DNA of 64,000 bases from a virus. The translations under genes and the position numbers were made by a program. The notes under the pieces were generated by a model, which was not told where the DNA came from, did not search any database, and saw nothing but the letters and a program-made list of their open reading frames with translations. The stretch covers positions 1 through 64,000 of IMG/VR virus record IMGVR_UViG_3300042559_001081; one strand, written 5' to 3'. Positions 16,407-24,631 of this stretch are shown here, piece by piece (positions within the stretch are counted from its first letter, which is position 1; each line of letters starts with the position of its first letter).

Positions 16407-17968
16407 AAACAAATCTAACAGAAACACAAAACGACTACGCTGTATTCTTGCCTAGTATCAGCGGCTTTTACGCTACATTCGTAGGCAAACAACGTTATGG
16501 AGAATATGTAGATCCGACTCGTGTTCCTGAAGGCATTGGTGAAGTAGAAGCATTAAACTTTTTAAACCCAAGCAAAGGAGCCTTCCATTATAAGTGGGCT
16601 CTTTATAGTGCTGGACATGCGGAACTTGATACTGCTAAATTTAGTGAAAAAGAAGATATGCTACGCAACCGTGATAGAAACAACAGTTGGTTGCTAGGAG
16701 ACTCGGGCGGGTTCCAGATTGCTAAAGGACTTTGGGAGGGCGACTGGACTGATCCAAACTGCCCTAAAGCACAAAAGAAACGTGAATTAGTTGTAAACTG
16801 GATGGAAGCATACATGGACTATGGCATGATGCTGGATATTCCAACTTGGACTTTCCAAGATAAGAAAGCTGCAAAAGCAGCCAATATTCACAGTTATCAA
16901 GATGCAGTTGATGCTACTCACATTAACGCAAGATATTACATGGCTAATCGTCGTGGTAACTTTAAAGTGCTGAACGTATTGCAAGGCAGCAATCATGCAG
17001 ATGCCGACAACTGGTATAACGAATTTAAAGATTATTGTGATCCTAAAAAATATCCAGAAACACATTTTAATGGGTGGGCTATGGGTGGCCAGAACATGTG
17101 TGATGTACATTTAATTTTACGTCGACTTGTACACATGATACACGATGGGTTGCTTGAGACTGGCGTTCACGATGTTATGCACTTCTTAGGCACTAGCAAA
17201 TTAGAATGGGCAGTACTGCTTACTGACATTCAACGTGCTGTTAGAAAATATCACAATCCTAACTTTATGATTACATACGACTGTGCAAGTCCATTCCTTG
17301 CTACTGCAAACGGACAGGTGTATCACAGCATTAGAATCGAAGATCGAGGCAAGTGGAGTTATATGATGAGTCCAAGTGCAGACGACAAGAAATATGCTAC
17401 TGATACAAGACCTTTTAAAGATGCCGTTGAACAAGATGGTATATTAGAAGCATTTGAGGATTCGCCTATAAGCAAGCATCTACAAATCAAAGATGTTTGT
17501 ATCTATAAACCAGGAGACCTAAATAAAGTAGGCAACGAAGGCAGAACCAGCTGGGATAGCTTTAGCTATGCACTGCAAATGGGACACAATGTTTGGATGC
17601 ATATCGAAAGTACGCAACGTGCAAATGAAAAATACGATGAAGGATTATTTCCTTACATGTTAATAAATGAAAAGTTTGAAAGAACTACATTTAAAGATCT
17701 TGTAGATGAAATTTTTAGTCTAAAAGATAGAGCCAAGAGTCTTAAATTAATTGACGACAATAGTAGATTTTGGATGCAGGTGATAGGAACTAGACTTAAC
17801 GTTGGTAAAAAAGCTGTCAATGCTCTTACAAATTATCAAAAATTAACTGAAGAGTCACACACAGAAATTACTAGCGAAATGCTCAGCGAAGAAGAATTAG
17901 CTCGTTGGGAGAAGAAAAAAATCAAAACAAAGTCGTATATGCCAAATGATCTATGGGAGAATAGTTAA
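16403..17968 (+). CDS. DpdA/TGT-like 7-deazaguanine transglycosylase
   Basis: A 521-residue protein of the tRNA-guanine transglycosylase superfamily. LLGDSGGFQIAKG near residue 100 matches the catalytic Asp and base-binding SGGFQ of TGT; MGGQNMCDV near 225 sits at the GGL(A/S)VGE position; MHFLGTSK and TYDCASPF (Asp about residue 293) match the later catalytic Asp region. Phage members called DpdA swap guanine in DNA for a 7-deazaguanine. The length beyond tRNA-TGT (about 375 residues) fits DpdA. FolE, QueD-like and QueE are encoded within 10 kb. I infer DNA rather than tRNA as substrate. Confidence 0.8.
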   Translation: MKTNLTETQNDYAVFLPSISGFYATFVGKQRYGEYVDPTRVPEGIGEVEALNFLNPSKGAFHYKWALYSAGHAELDTAKFSEKEDMLRNRDRNNSWLLGDSGGFQIAKGLWEGDWTDPNCPKAQKKRELVVNWMEAYMDYGMMLDIPTWTFQDKKAAKAANIHSYQDAVDATHINARYYMANRRGNFKVLNVLQGSNHADADNWYNEFKDYCDPKKYPETHFNGWAMGGQNMCDVHLILRRLVHMIHDGLLETGVHDVMHFLGTSKLEWAVLLTDIQRAVRKYHNPNFMITYDCASPFLATANGQVYHSIRIEDRGKWSYMMSPSADDKKYATDTRPFKDAVEQDGILEAFEDSPISKHLQIKDVCIYKPGDLNKVGNEGRTSWDSFSYALQMGHNVWMHIESTQRANEKYDEGLFPYMLINEKFERTTFKDLVDEIFSLKDRAKSLKLIDDNSRFWMQVIGTRLNVGKKAVNALTNYQKLTEESHTEITSEMLSEEELARWEKKKIKTKSYMPNDLWENS

Positions 17969-18193
17969 ATGAGTAATTATGAAGATGAAAACGACAAGTT
18001 AAAAGCCCATCTAGAAGAACTAAAAAGAAAACACAAAGATTTAGATACTTACATTAAATCAGAATTTAATAATCAAAATTTAATTCCAGAAGTATATAAA
18101 TTAAAAACACAAAAGCTATGGCTCAAAGATGAGATACACAGAATTGAAAACAAGTTATTAAATTCCGGTAATATTGTAAATGGTACTGTCTGA
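17969..18193 (+). CDS. YdcH-like (DUF465) small coiled-coil protein
   Basis: A 74-residue charged helix. The pattern LKAHLEELKRKHKDLDTYI followed by VYKLKTQKLWLKDEIHRIE matches the DUF465/YdcH family: two helices joined near residue 38, with a LK..KL.LKDEI core. Its start is directly after the DpdA stop. DUF465 proteins have no established function. It could be a small structural or accessory protein. Confidence 0.65.
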   Translation: MSNYEDENDKLKAHLEELKRKHKDLDTYIKSEFNNQNLIPEVYKLKTQKLWLKDEIHRIENKLLNSGNIVNGTV

Positions 18194-18353
18194 AAAAAGT
18201 TTAAAATTAGAAGCATTAGAAATTGCTTTAAAAGATTTAGATCGTATAATAGAAGCATTAAAATCTCAAGAATATCCGCAAGAACAGATAAACGAATACG
18301 TTAAGAAACGCTGGGCTGTTTGGAATGAAATATATCAGGTAAGAAAATTATGA
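18180..18353 (+). CDS. Small helical protein, 57 aa
   Basis: A short ORF overlapping the DUF465-like gene by 14 bp and the next gene by 4 bp (ATGA). It encodes MVLSEKSLKLEALEIALKDL and ends VWNEIYQVRKL. It is fully helical by composition. The tight overlaps and charged sequence support translation. Function unknown. Confidence 0.5.
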   Translation: MVLSEKSLKLEALEIALKDLDRIIEALKSQEYPQEQINEYVKKRWAVWNEIYQVRKL

Positions 18354-18880
18354 AAAGAATTTATGAACAGGGAATAGAAGAACAAATACAATACTTTTTT
18401 GGTACTGAAGTAGAACACACTCCTGCATTTGGTAAAAAGACTTTGTTTGTAGTAGGAATAAAAGATCCAGACGAAGTCACAGCAATTGCAAATTCAAATA
18501 GCGTTGATCATATCTATCTAGGTGCAAATCAAAGTTTTTCTATAACAGGTGAGCATGGTACTAACGAAGAAATAGAAGGATGGGAGAAACTAGCTATTAG
18601 CCTTTTAAAACAAGGATTTTGGGTTACGTTAGATTTTGATATACGTTATGTTGAATGGATATTAGAATCTGGCTTTACAGAATACAATCGTTTCATTCCA
18701 ATGATATCTGCAAAGTTGCCTTATATTTCGCAACTTGGTTACAATGCATGTCTAAAATTAGACGATAAAGATTTTGATGCAACAAATCCCGGTGTATGGA
18801 CACACAGAGTACACGATTTGTTAGATAAAGATGTATTTACGGATTGGTCTAAGTATACAACTGATACTATTATTAGTTGA
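18350..18880 (+). CDS. Conserved phage protein beside the QueD-like gene, 176 aa
   Basis: An alpha/beta protein with TPAFGKKTLFVVGI (residues 24-37), DHIYLGANQSF near 53, FWVTLDFDIRY near 90 and GYNACLKLDD near 128. The regular strand-helix alternation suggests a Rossmann- or barrel-like fold. I do not recognise the family. It sits between dpdA and the queD-like gene, which makes a role in the DNA-modification pathway possible but unproved. Confidence 0.65.
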   Translation: MKRIYEQGIEEQIQYFFGTEVEHTPAFGKKTLFVVGIKDPDEVTAIANSNSVDHIYLGANQSFSITGEHGTNEEIEGWEKLAISLLKQGFWVTLDFDIRYVEWILESGFTEYNRFIPMISAKLPYISQLGYNACLKLDDKDFDATNPGVWTHRVHDLLDKDVFTDWSKYTTDTIIS

Positions 18881-18903
18881 CAAATGTATACGAGCGTAGT
18901 AGT

Positions 18904-19356
18904 ATGAATTATCAAGAGCATTATTACACTTACATAGCTAGAAAACTAAGAGAAGAGAGAATGAATCAACCATTAAAAAGTATTTGGGTTACCTTCCGAA
19001 AAGAAGGCATACACTTGTATCCTGCCGCAGCAACAGATCCCAAACTTGCAACCGGTGACTGGGACGATGTGTCGTTCCTAGGTGTTCCGCATAGGCACAT
19101 TTTTCACTTTAAAGTTCGTATCGAAGTATTTCACGATGATCGAGATATTGAATTTATTCAATTCAAGCGTTGGCTTGAAAAACTGTACAACGAAGACATT
19201 CTAGAACTTAATCACAAAAGTTGCGAAATGATCAGCGATGACTTGTATCAAGAAATTTCTGCAAGGTATCCGGGCCGCCTTGTCGAAATCGAAGTCTCCG
19301 AAGACGGAGAAAATGGCTCAATAATTTTTTATCCCACTAACAGTAACGCCACTTAA
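18904..19356 (+). CDS. QueD-like (6-pyruvoyl/6-carboxytetrahydropterin synthase fold) protein
   Basis: A 150-residue T-fold candidate. VPHRHIFHFKVRIEV carries the paired histidines (63 and 65) expected for the QueD/PTPS zinc site, DRDIEFIQFKRWLEKLY matches the family's GMV-DF-LK helix, and KSCEMISDDLYQEI plus EIEVSEDGENG match the terminal helix and the glutamate strand. The cysteine usually just before the HxH is not evident, so the chemistry may differ. QueD makes 6-carboxytetrahydropterin for 7-deazaguanine synthesis. An ATG at 18961 is an alternative start behind a better purine-rich site. Assigned by motif and by context with FolE, QueE and DpdA. Confidence 0.6.
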   Translation: MNYQEHYYTYIARKLREERMNQPLKSIWVTFRKEGIHLYPAAATDPKLATGDWDDVSFLGVPHRHIFHFKVRIEVFHDDRDIEFIQFKRWLEKLYNEDILELNHKSCEMISDDLYQEISARYPGRLVEIEVSEDGENGSIIFYPTNSNAT

Positions 19357-19368
19357 AGGAGAAATTAC

Positions 19369-19563
19369 ATGGCAATTACTAACCCTACCGTTAACAAAGT
19401 GTTTTCGGACCTTGAAGAGTTTCGTAACTTTTGTCGATTTGAAGGGCATGTGTTTAACGAAGCAGATTTGTATAAGTCTGACGCTAGAGCGTGGCAGGCA
19501 TTTACAAAGCACAGGAATTGGCTTCGTGCAAAGTCAAGAGTAAAGGTAAAGCGTAATGCGTAA
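19369..19563 (+). CDS. Small basic phage protein, 64 aa
   Basis: It starts MAITNPTVNKVFSDLEEFRN behind AAAGGAGAA and ends in a basic tail (LRAKSRVKVKRNA). The stop overlaps the next gene's ATG. It is helix-rich with several aromatic residues. No domain is recognised. Small basic proteins at this position are common in marine T4-like genomes. Confidence 0.6.
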   Translation: MAITNPTVNKVFSDLEEFRNFCRFEGHVFNEADLYKSDARAWQAFTKHRNWLRAKSRVKVKRNA

Positions 19564-20719
19564 ACTATTCTATATGGGTTTAGAACCATATGAGGGTAGA
19601 TACACACTTCAGTTAGAAGATTGGAGCCGTAAGGTCTTTGAACGCCGTGGCATTGAGTATATCTCGGTGCCCGGTGTTACCATTGATAACACCAAGTCTA
19701 TCCAAGTTGGTCAAGTGCTTGACGCACATGGACGCTCATTCTTTAGTATGAGCCAAATGATGAATCTTGTACAAATGATGCGTAACGGCGAAGTAACTGG
19801 CGAAGATGTAGTATTCTTTGAAGATATGTTTCAACCCGGTATCGAATCTCTTCCTTACATTATGGATCAGATTCCAGTAGAACAGCGTCCAAAGGTTTGG
19901 GTACGTTGTCTAGCACAAACTGTTGACCCTGACGACTTTGTACACGTTTGGGGTATGAGCAAATGGATGAGTTTGTATGAAGCAATGACTAATGAATTTG
20001 TTACTGGCGTTCTTGCTAGTAATGAAGAAATGGTTGCTAATATGAAAATTGCTAACTGGCGAGCTCCTATTTACAACGTTAGCGGGCTTGCTTTTGGCAA
20101 AGAAGAAGTACAAGGTCGTGTGAAAGATATCAAACCTTGGATTGAACGTGCTAATCGTGTGGTATTTGCTGCACGGTGGGATCAAGAAAAACAACCAGAC
20201 TTTTACATGGATATTGTAGAACAATGTGCAAATCACTATGTAGAATTTGCAGTCTTACAAGGTGGCCCTCTACGTTCAAACAATCCTAAATACATTGAAC
20301 GTGCAAGAGCTTTAGAAGCGGCAGGTAAACTTAAGATCTACGAAAATCTTAAGAAAAACGACTACTACAATATTCTAAACGATAGTCGGGTGATGTTTAA
20401 CTGTGCTTTGCAAGACTGGACTAGTAATACTGTTAGTGAAGCAGATGCACTTGGTTGCAATGTTCTGTTTCCTGCTTATCGCAGTTTTCCAGAAATCTTT
20501 GCAAACGATCATACAAGAATGTATGTTCCGTGGAGTAAAGAAGATGCTATGAACAAATTGTATGCATTGCTAAAAGCACCGCATATGGATATTGGAAAGA
20601 TTAGCGATTGGACCGATGCTACTATTGATCGTTACATTGACATTATGCAAGGTAACGGTGAACAATGGCGTCGTGACACTAATCGCTACAGAGACTTTGT
20701 ATCGGAGAAGAAGTATTGA
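19556..20719 (+). CDS. Glycosyltransferase, GT-B type
   Basis: A 387-residue protein with a two-domain GT-B layout. RVVFAARWDQEKQPDFYMDI near residue 203 resembles the start of the donor-binding domain of GT4-type enzymes, and VSEADALGCNVLFPAYRSFP near 290 matches their E-x7-E nucleotide-sugar-binding region. Such enzymes transfer sugars from activated donors to glycans, proteins or modified bases. With the GalE-like epimerase directly after (4-bp overlap), it could glycosylate phage DNA, tail proteins or a host surface glycan. The acceptor is unknown. Confidence 0.75.
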   Translation: MRKLFYMGLEPYEGRYTLQLEDWSRKVFERRGIEYISVPGVTIDNTKSIQVGQVLDAHGRSFFSMSQMMNLVQMMRNGEVTGEDVVFFEDMFQPGIESLPYIMDQIPVEQRPKVWVRCLAQTVDPDDFVHVWGMSKWMSLYEAMTNEFVTGVLASNEEMVANMKIANWRAPIYNVSGLAFGKEEVQGRVKDIKPWIERANRVVFAARWDQEKQPDFYMDIVEQCANHYVEFAVLQGGPLRSNNPKYIERARALEAAGKLKIYENLKKNDYYNILNDSRVMFNCALQDWTSNTVSEADALGCNVLFPAYRSFPEIFANDHTRMYVPWSKEDAMNKLYALLKAPHMDIGKISDWTDATIDRYIDIMQGNGEQWRRDTNRYRDFVSEKKY

Positions 20720-21582
20720 AAGTTTTGGTCACAGGAGCAACTGGTTATATTGGAAGCCACGTTTGCAAAATCTTAAAAGAACACGGGCACTATGTAGAGG
20801 CTTGGGATATTAACTTTTGGGGGGAATATAACGACATTTCTGCATACTGTGATCAATTTTATCATTACGATGTAACTAAAAACGTAAAAGGTGAATTTGA
20901 CGCAGTTGTGCATCTTGCTGGAAGAAGTTTAGTCGAACCTAGTATGCGAACTCCTACAGAATATTATTTTACTAATATTCTCGGTACTTCTAACATGCTC
21001 GACTGTGTAAAAACTGGCCACTTTATTTTTGCTAGTACTAGCAGTGCTTGGGAAATGGCATCGCCTTATGCTCGCAGTAAAGTTGCGGCAGAAGATATTA
21101 TTAAAGAAAAAGCTGCCGGTTATACTATTTTTAGATTTTTTAACGTAAGTGGAACAAATGGCATCCATAGACAGCTATGTGCTCCGTCTCATCTCATACA
21201 TGTAGCTGCCTTAGTTGCAGCAGGTAAACGTCCATATATTAACGTTTACGGAACAGACTATTCTACTCGTGATGGTACTTGTATCCGCGATTACGTACAT
21301 GTAGTCGATCTTGCAACCGCTATTGTAAAGGCAGTGGAAACTGGTCCTAAAAACACTCCTTATGAGTGCCTAGGCAGTAATCACGGGTGGACTGTGTTAG
21401 AAGTATTAGATACCATGGAACGTGTAACTGGTATTAATATTAATAGAATTTACGCAGATCGTCGCCCAGGCGATGCAGTTTCTTCAGTTGTTGATAAACT
21501 AAGCGACTTTATTACTTTAGAAAAAACAATCGAAGATATGTGCTTAGACCAGTATAACTTTGAAAGATCACGAAATGGATAA
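20716..21582 (+). CDS. NAD-dependent sugar-nucleotide epimerase, GalE-like
   Basis: A 288-residue extended short-chain dehydrogenase. GATGYIGSH at residues 7-15 binds NAD(P), VVHLAGRS near 60 is the family's HxAA-like strand, SPYARSK (about residues 116-122) holds the catalytic Tyr-x3-Lys, and IRDYVHVVDLATA is a GalE hallmark. GalE interconverts UDP-glucose and UDP-galactose. It is about 50 residues shorter than bacterial GalE. The start is TTG at 20716, overlapping the glycosyltransferase stop. Substrate specificity cannot be read from sequence. Confidence 0.88.
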   Translation: MKVLVTGATGYIGSHVCKILKEHGHYVEAWDINFWGEYNDISAYCDQFYHYDVTKNVKGEFDAVVHLAGRSLVEPSMRTPTEYYFTNILGTSNMLDCVKTGHFIFASTSSAWEMASPYARSKVAAEDIIKEKAAGYTIFRFFNVSGTNGIHRQLCAPSHLIHVAALVAAGKRPYINVYGTDYSTRDGTCIRDYVHVVDLATAIVKAVETGPKNTPYECLGSNHGWTVLEVLDTMERVTGININRIYADRRPGDAVSSVVDKLSDFITLEKTIEDMCLDQYNFERSRNG

Positions 21583-21904
21583 TGACGAATTTTTAAAACA
21601 GTATGAATTTATATTTTCTAACGAGGACGTTATTAATATTGATTTAAATGATATAACATCAAACACAATTACAGTTTCGACAATTGGCGGAACTGACAAT
21701 GCAGGCCTGGTTATGACCGGCGACGGTTGGCAATGGACAACGCAGTACAACGTAGTGTTTCAAGATATAATGCCAAGCCTGAGTACTTTAAATAGCATGT
21801 GTAAAGAATATCCTGCATTAGAGAAAGCTTATGAAAATTTTAAAACAGTTTACAAAATGGTTGAACAAGACTGGAACGGAAAACAAAAAGACAGCAACGC
21901 TTAA
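21575..21904 (+). CDS. Phage protein with conserved C-terminal helix motif, 109 aa
   Basis: It begins MDNDEFLKQYEFIFSNEDV. A beta-rich middle (GLVMTGDGWQWTTQYNVVF) is followed by a C-terminal helix with YPALEKAYENFKTVYKMVEQ. Similar P-x-(A/L)-x-x-A-x-E-x-(Y/F) helices end the next two proteins, so the three may be related or share a binding partner. It overlaps the epimerase gene by 8 bp. Function unknown. Confidence 0.6.
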   Translation: MDNDEFLKQYEFIFSNEDVINIDLNDITSNTITVSTIGGTDNAGLVMTGDGWQWTTQYNVVFQDIMPSLSTLNSMCKEYPALEKAYENFKTVYKMVEQDWNGKQKDSNA

Positions 21905-22358
21905 AGAAGCATATTCTGGATACAATCCAGAATATGCTTATATGAATCGCAAAAAAACAGAGGCAGAAAAGAAGCGTTTAGAAAAATGGACAAAAGAGCT
22001 AAAAAGTATGAGTACATACAATAGCAATAATACAAATGTTTATAGTGGAGGTGGCTTTGGCGGAACAGGTTACGTGTCTGGTTACACTTTGACAAACAGC
22101 ACTATTACTACTAACACTACAAATTTTTCTGATAGTGCTATTATTATCAATGGCGGACCCAACGGTAGTATGAAGGTTGATGTTCCGTTGATTGTAAATG
22201 GCAGAGACGTTATGAAAGAACTTGACGAAATGCGTGACGCTCTGTTATTATTAAAAAGACACGTAAACATGGAAGAAAAGTATCCGCGGCTAAAAGAATT
22301 AAAAGATGAGTACGAGCAAGCTCTCGAAAAATACCAAACATTTGAGGCATTAAAATGA
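21831..22358 (+). CDS. Phage protein with Gly/Asn/Thr-rich middle and C-terminal helix motif
   Basis: A 175-residue protein overlapping the previous gene by 74 bp if it starts at 21831; an ATG at 21942, just after a perfect hairpin, is an alternative giving 138 residues. The middle is low-complexity (NSNNTNVYSGGGFGGTG), as in virion linkers, and the end carries YPRLKELKDEYEQALEKYQ. I infer a virion-associated or scaffold-like protein. Confidence 0.55.
   Translation: MKILKQFTKWLNKTGTENKKTATLKEAYSGYNPEYAYMNRKKTEAEKKRLEKWTKELKSMSTYNSNNTNVYSGGGFGGTGYVSGYTLTNSTITTNTTNFSDSAIIINGGPNGSMKVDVPLIVNGRDVMKELDEMRDALLLLKRHVNMEEKYPRLKELKDEYEQALEKYQTFEALK
21907..21939 (+). repeat. Perfect inverted repeat: 14-bp stem, 5-base loop
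   Basis: AAGCATATTCTGGA at 21907-21920 is the exact reverse complement of TCCAGAATATGCTT at 21926-21939. It begins 2 bp after the stop of the 109-residue gene and ends 2 bp before the ATG at 21942. No uridine run follows. It may block or pause translation or transcription between the two genes, or mark their true boundary. Confidence 0.75.
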
Positions 22359-22651
22359 TACCGGTACATGTAAACTATCAAATACCATATACTAGCAACG
22401 GGGATGAACGTGCTCACAATGGCGAAGTGCGAGCAATTAATGGACAGTTACAAGTTTACAATGGCTCGTATTTTGTGCCTATACACACTACTGCCTGGGT
22501 TGATAATATTGAACTCGGTACTGTTGTAGAATGGTGTAAGCAGAAAATGCAACAGGAACTGCGTGAACAAGCGTTGGCAGAACGTTTCCCTGCATTTGCT
22601 AAAGCAAAAGAAAACTATGAAATAGTAAAGGCATTAGTTCAACATGAATAA
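22355..22651 (+). CDS. Phage protein with conserved C-terminal helix motif, 98 aa
   Basis: It starts MIPVHVNYQIPYTSNGDERA in an ATGA overlap with the preceding gene. A beta-rich N-terminal half precedes a helix and the C-terminal motif FPAFAKAKENYEIVKALV, which resembles the ends of the two preceding proteins. Function unknown. The overlap with the phosphoribosyltransferase gene suggests a shared transcript. Confidence 0.6.
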   Translation: MIPVHVNYQIPYTSNGDERAHNGEVRAINGQLQVYNGSYFVPIHTTAWVDNIELGTVVEWCKQKMQQELREQALAERFPAFAKAKENYEIVKALVQHE

Positions 22652-23210
22652 AACTTATTACAGTTGGCAAGATGTTGAAACTGCCGCAAGTTGCATTATG
22701 CTCAGTATGCAAAAAGATCCCTGGTACCCAGATTGGATTGTAGGATTAAGTCGAGGCGGATTGCCTCTAGCCACTATTCTAAGTAACCGCCTTGGTGTTC
22801 CTATGCAACCTTTAGTTGTTTCTTTACGTGACGGTGAAGCTGGCTGGCAAACTGAAACTAATTGCTGGCTTCCAGAACTTGCTTTCGGTTATGTCGAAGT
22901 AGAAGAACGTGAAATTTATCGCACCCGTTGGGATATTAGCAAACGAAAAAATATCTTAATCGTTGATGACATTAACGATACTGGTGCTACGTTCAATTGG
23001 ATTAAAAAAGATTGGGAATCGAGTGTATTCCCAAATGAACGTGCTGCATGGGATACAGTATGGGACAAAAACGTTCGATTTGCTGTGATGACACAGAATT
23101 GGGGTAGTAGTTTTGAACCAGATTATTGGTGGCACGAAGTAAACAAAGCAGAAAAAGATTGTTGGTTAGTATACCCTTGGGAGAAGGAATCATGGCTAAA
23201 AAGAACATAA
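22644..23210 (+). CDS. Phosphoribosyltransferase
   Basis: A 188-residue type I phosphoribosyltransferase. ILIVDDINDTGATF at residues 104-117 is the PRPP-binding motif, and GLSRGGLPLATIL near 34 is the PPi-loop region. It resembles xanthine-guanine/hypoxanthine PRTases, which join a base to PRPP. In a phage with 7-deazaguanine genes, salvage of a purine or a modified base is possible, but the base recognised cannot be read here. The gene overlaps the genes on both sides. Confidence 0.85.
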   Translation: MNKTYYSWQDVETAASCIMLSMQKDPWYPDWIVGLSRGGLPLATILSNRLGVPMQPLVVSLRDGEAGWQTETNCWLPELAFGYVEVEEREIYRTRWDISKRKNILIVDDINDTGATFNWIKKDWESSVFPNERAAWDTVWDKNVRFAVMTQNWGSSFEPDYWWHEVNKAEKDCWLVYPWEKESWLKRT

Positions 23211-23587
23211 CCGGACCGTGGACTGATGTAGTTATAGATACAAAAACTTACACTGTATTTAAAGATGGTTTTCCTGTCACAGAAGGACATTTGTTGTTTG
23301 TTCCTAAAGAAGAAACAATGGAATGTTTAATGGCTTGCTACAAAGCAGCATATGCATGGGGCTACGGCTGGATTAATGAAGGTTATTGCGACGGCTACAA
23401 CATAGGTCAAAATGTAGGCAAAAGTGCAGGACAAACAGTTGATTGGCCTCACATTCATTTAATCCCAAGAAGAACCGGCGACATGACAGACCCACGAGGC
23501 GGAGTTAGACATGTAATTCCGGAAAGAGGCAATTATAAAAAACACGAATTTGATTGGGACAATCTGTCTCATGGTCAGGCAGCATAA
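23192..23587 (+). CDS. HIT-family nucleotide hydrolase/transferase
   Basis: A 131-residue HIT-family protein. The strand VTEGHLLFVPKEE (residues 29-41) is the typical GHxLvvPK segment, and WPHIHLIPRR (85-94) carries the H-x-H-x-x histidine-triad region; the third position is Ile-Pro rather than His, so the triad is incomplete or shifted. HIT proteins hydrolyse nucleoside phosphoramidates or dinucleotides. The ATG at 23192 follows GAGAAGGA, inside the PRTase gene's 3' end. Confidence 0.8.
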   Translation: MAKKNITGPWTDVVIDTKTYTVFKDGFPVTEGHLLFVPKEETMECLMACYKAAYAWGYGWINEGYCDGYNIGQNVGKSAGQTVDWPHIHLIPRRTGDMTDPRGGVRHVIPERGNYKKHEFDWDNLSHGQAA

Positions 23588-23599
23588 GGAGATTATACA

Positions 23600-23812
23600 A
23601 TGCAGGAATTAAGAAATACAATGCTTTCAGCTGTTAAGAAACATGCAGAAGCACACATCGAAAAGCACCGTGTTAATATCGAAATTTATCTTCGAAATTC
23701 TGTCGGAGTTGGCGAGCATAGCGATATTATGGATGCAATTGAAAAAGAATTAGCACACATGGCAGAATATGAAGATCATCTTGAAATTCTCGAAAAGTAT
23801 TTCAAGGAATAA
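23600..23812 (+). CDS. Small conserved phage protein, 70 aa
   Basis: It begins MQELRNTMLSAVKKHAEAHI after AAGGAGA and forms a helical, acidic chain (EKELAHMAEYEDHLEILEKY). No domain is recognised. Its position and length suggest a small regulatory or accessory protein. Confidence 0.6.
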   Translation: MQELRNTMLSAVKKHAEAHIEKHRVNIEIYLRNSVGVGEHSDIMDAIEKELAHMAEYEDHLEILEKYFKE

Positions 23813-23817
23813 AGTTA

Positions 23818-24600
23818 GTGACAAGTATAAAATTATTTGATGTTTTATCCGAAGATGCTGTTTATAATCTAATTGGACATTGTAAAGAGTGTTGGGATTA
23901 CACCTATCCTAATAGCCAAGCATTAGAAGAAGCATCATACCGTGCCCTTGCCCCTTTTTTTAAAAATTGTCAGCATTTAGGAGCAGCTAATACAATTGTT
24001 GATGTTCTAATAGATTCAAATGCTCTTGATATTAAAGGATGCAAAAAATTAACACATATAGGAAAAACTAATGAGTCATCGAATCACATTAAAAATAGAT
24101 TTGTAGAGAAAATTTTACCAGATGGATCAAAGATTATTTTTAAGATCCCTAACCAAATCGAAACTATGGTTAAACGACCTAAAAGAGATGTAAACAATTG
24201 GTCCGGTGATCCAAAAGGACTTGTAGAGTTGTGTTTAAAAGATTACAACGATTTTGCATGGTCGACTGCAAAATCTGCAGGATGTAAAAATCTATACAGT
24301 CTTGTAGTATTATACGGGGAAAGCAACGGATACAGATCTATTTATGTTACGTTAAAAGAATTCTCAGTTCCACAAATCGAAACAGCTATACAAAATTCTA
24401 AAAAAAAGTATACTGGCTATGATAAAAACGGAAATGAAGTTTGTTTAATAAAAGTAATAAGCACCGGCAGTATTAATATTCACAAATTTTTTGATACATC
24501 TGAAGGAGTATTACATACCTATCCTGTAAAAAATGGTGTACCTAAATTTTTTAATAAATCAGATCTGTTAATAGATGGACCAATAACAAATATTAAATAA
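23818..24600 (+). CDS. Unrecognised 260-aa protein with PD-(D/E)xK-like motif
   Basis: It starts with GTG at 23818. I do not recognise a family by overall sequence. The segment VDVLIDSNALDIKG (residues 61-74) places Asp62 or Asp66 and Asp71-x-Lys73 as in PD-(D/E)xK nucleases, and the predicted strand-helix context fits. GESNGYRSIYVTLKEF and KKYTGYDKNGNEVC follow. If it is a nuclease, it could degrade host DNA while 7-deazaguanine protects the phage DNA. It is the last gene before a strong promoter. The nuclease call is speculative. Confidence 0.45.
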   Translation: MTSIKLFDVLSEDAVYNLIGHCKECWDYTYPNSQALEEASYRALAPFFKNCQHLGAANTIVDVLIDSNALDIKGCKKLTHIGKTNESSNHIKNRFVEKILPDGSKIIFKIPNQIETMVKRPKRDVNNWSGDPKGLVELCLKDYNDFAWSTAKSAGCKNLYSLVVLYGESNGYRSIYVTLKEFSVPQIETAIQNSKKKYTGYDKNGNEVCLIKVISTGSINIHKFFDTSEGVLHTYPVKNGVPKFFNKSDLLIDGPITNIK

Positions 24601-24631
24601 TTTAAAAAATTACCAAATACTTTAATAAACC

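Noticed and set aside
18877-18905. TTGACA plus TAGTAT promoter before the QueD-like gene
   Set aside because: The -10 box overlaps the ATG and matches poorly; the transcript would start inside the gene.
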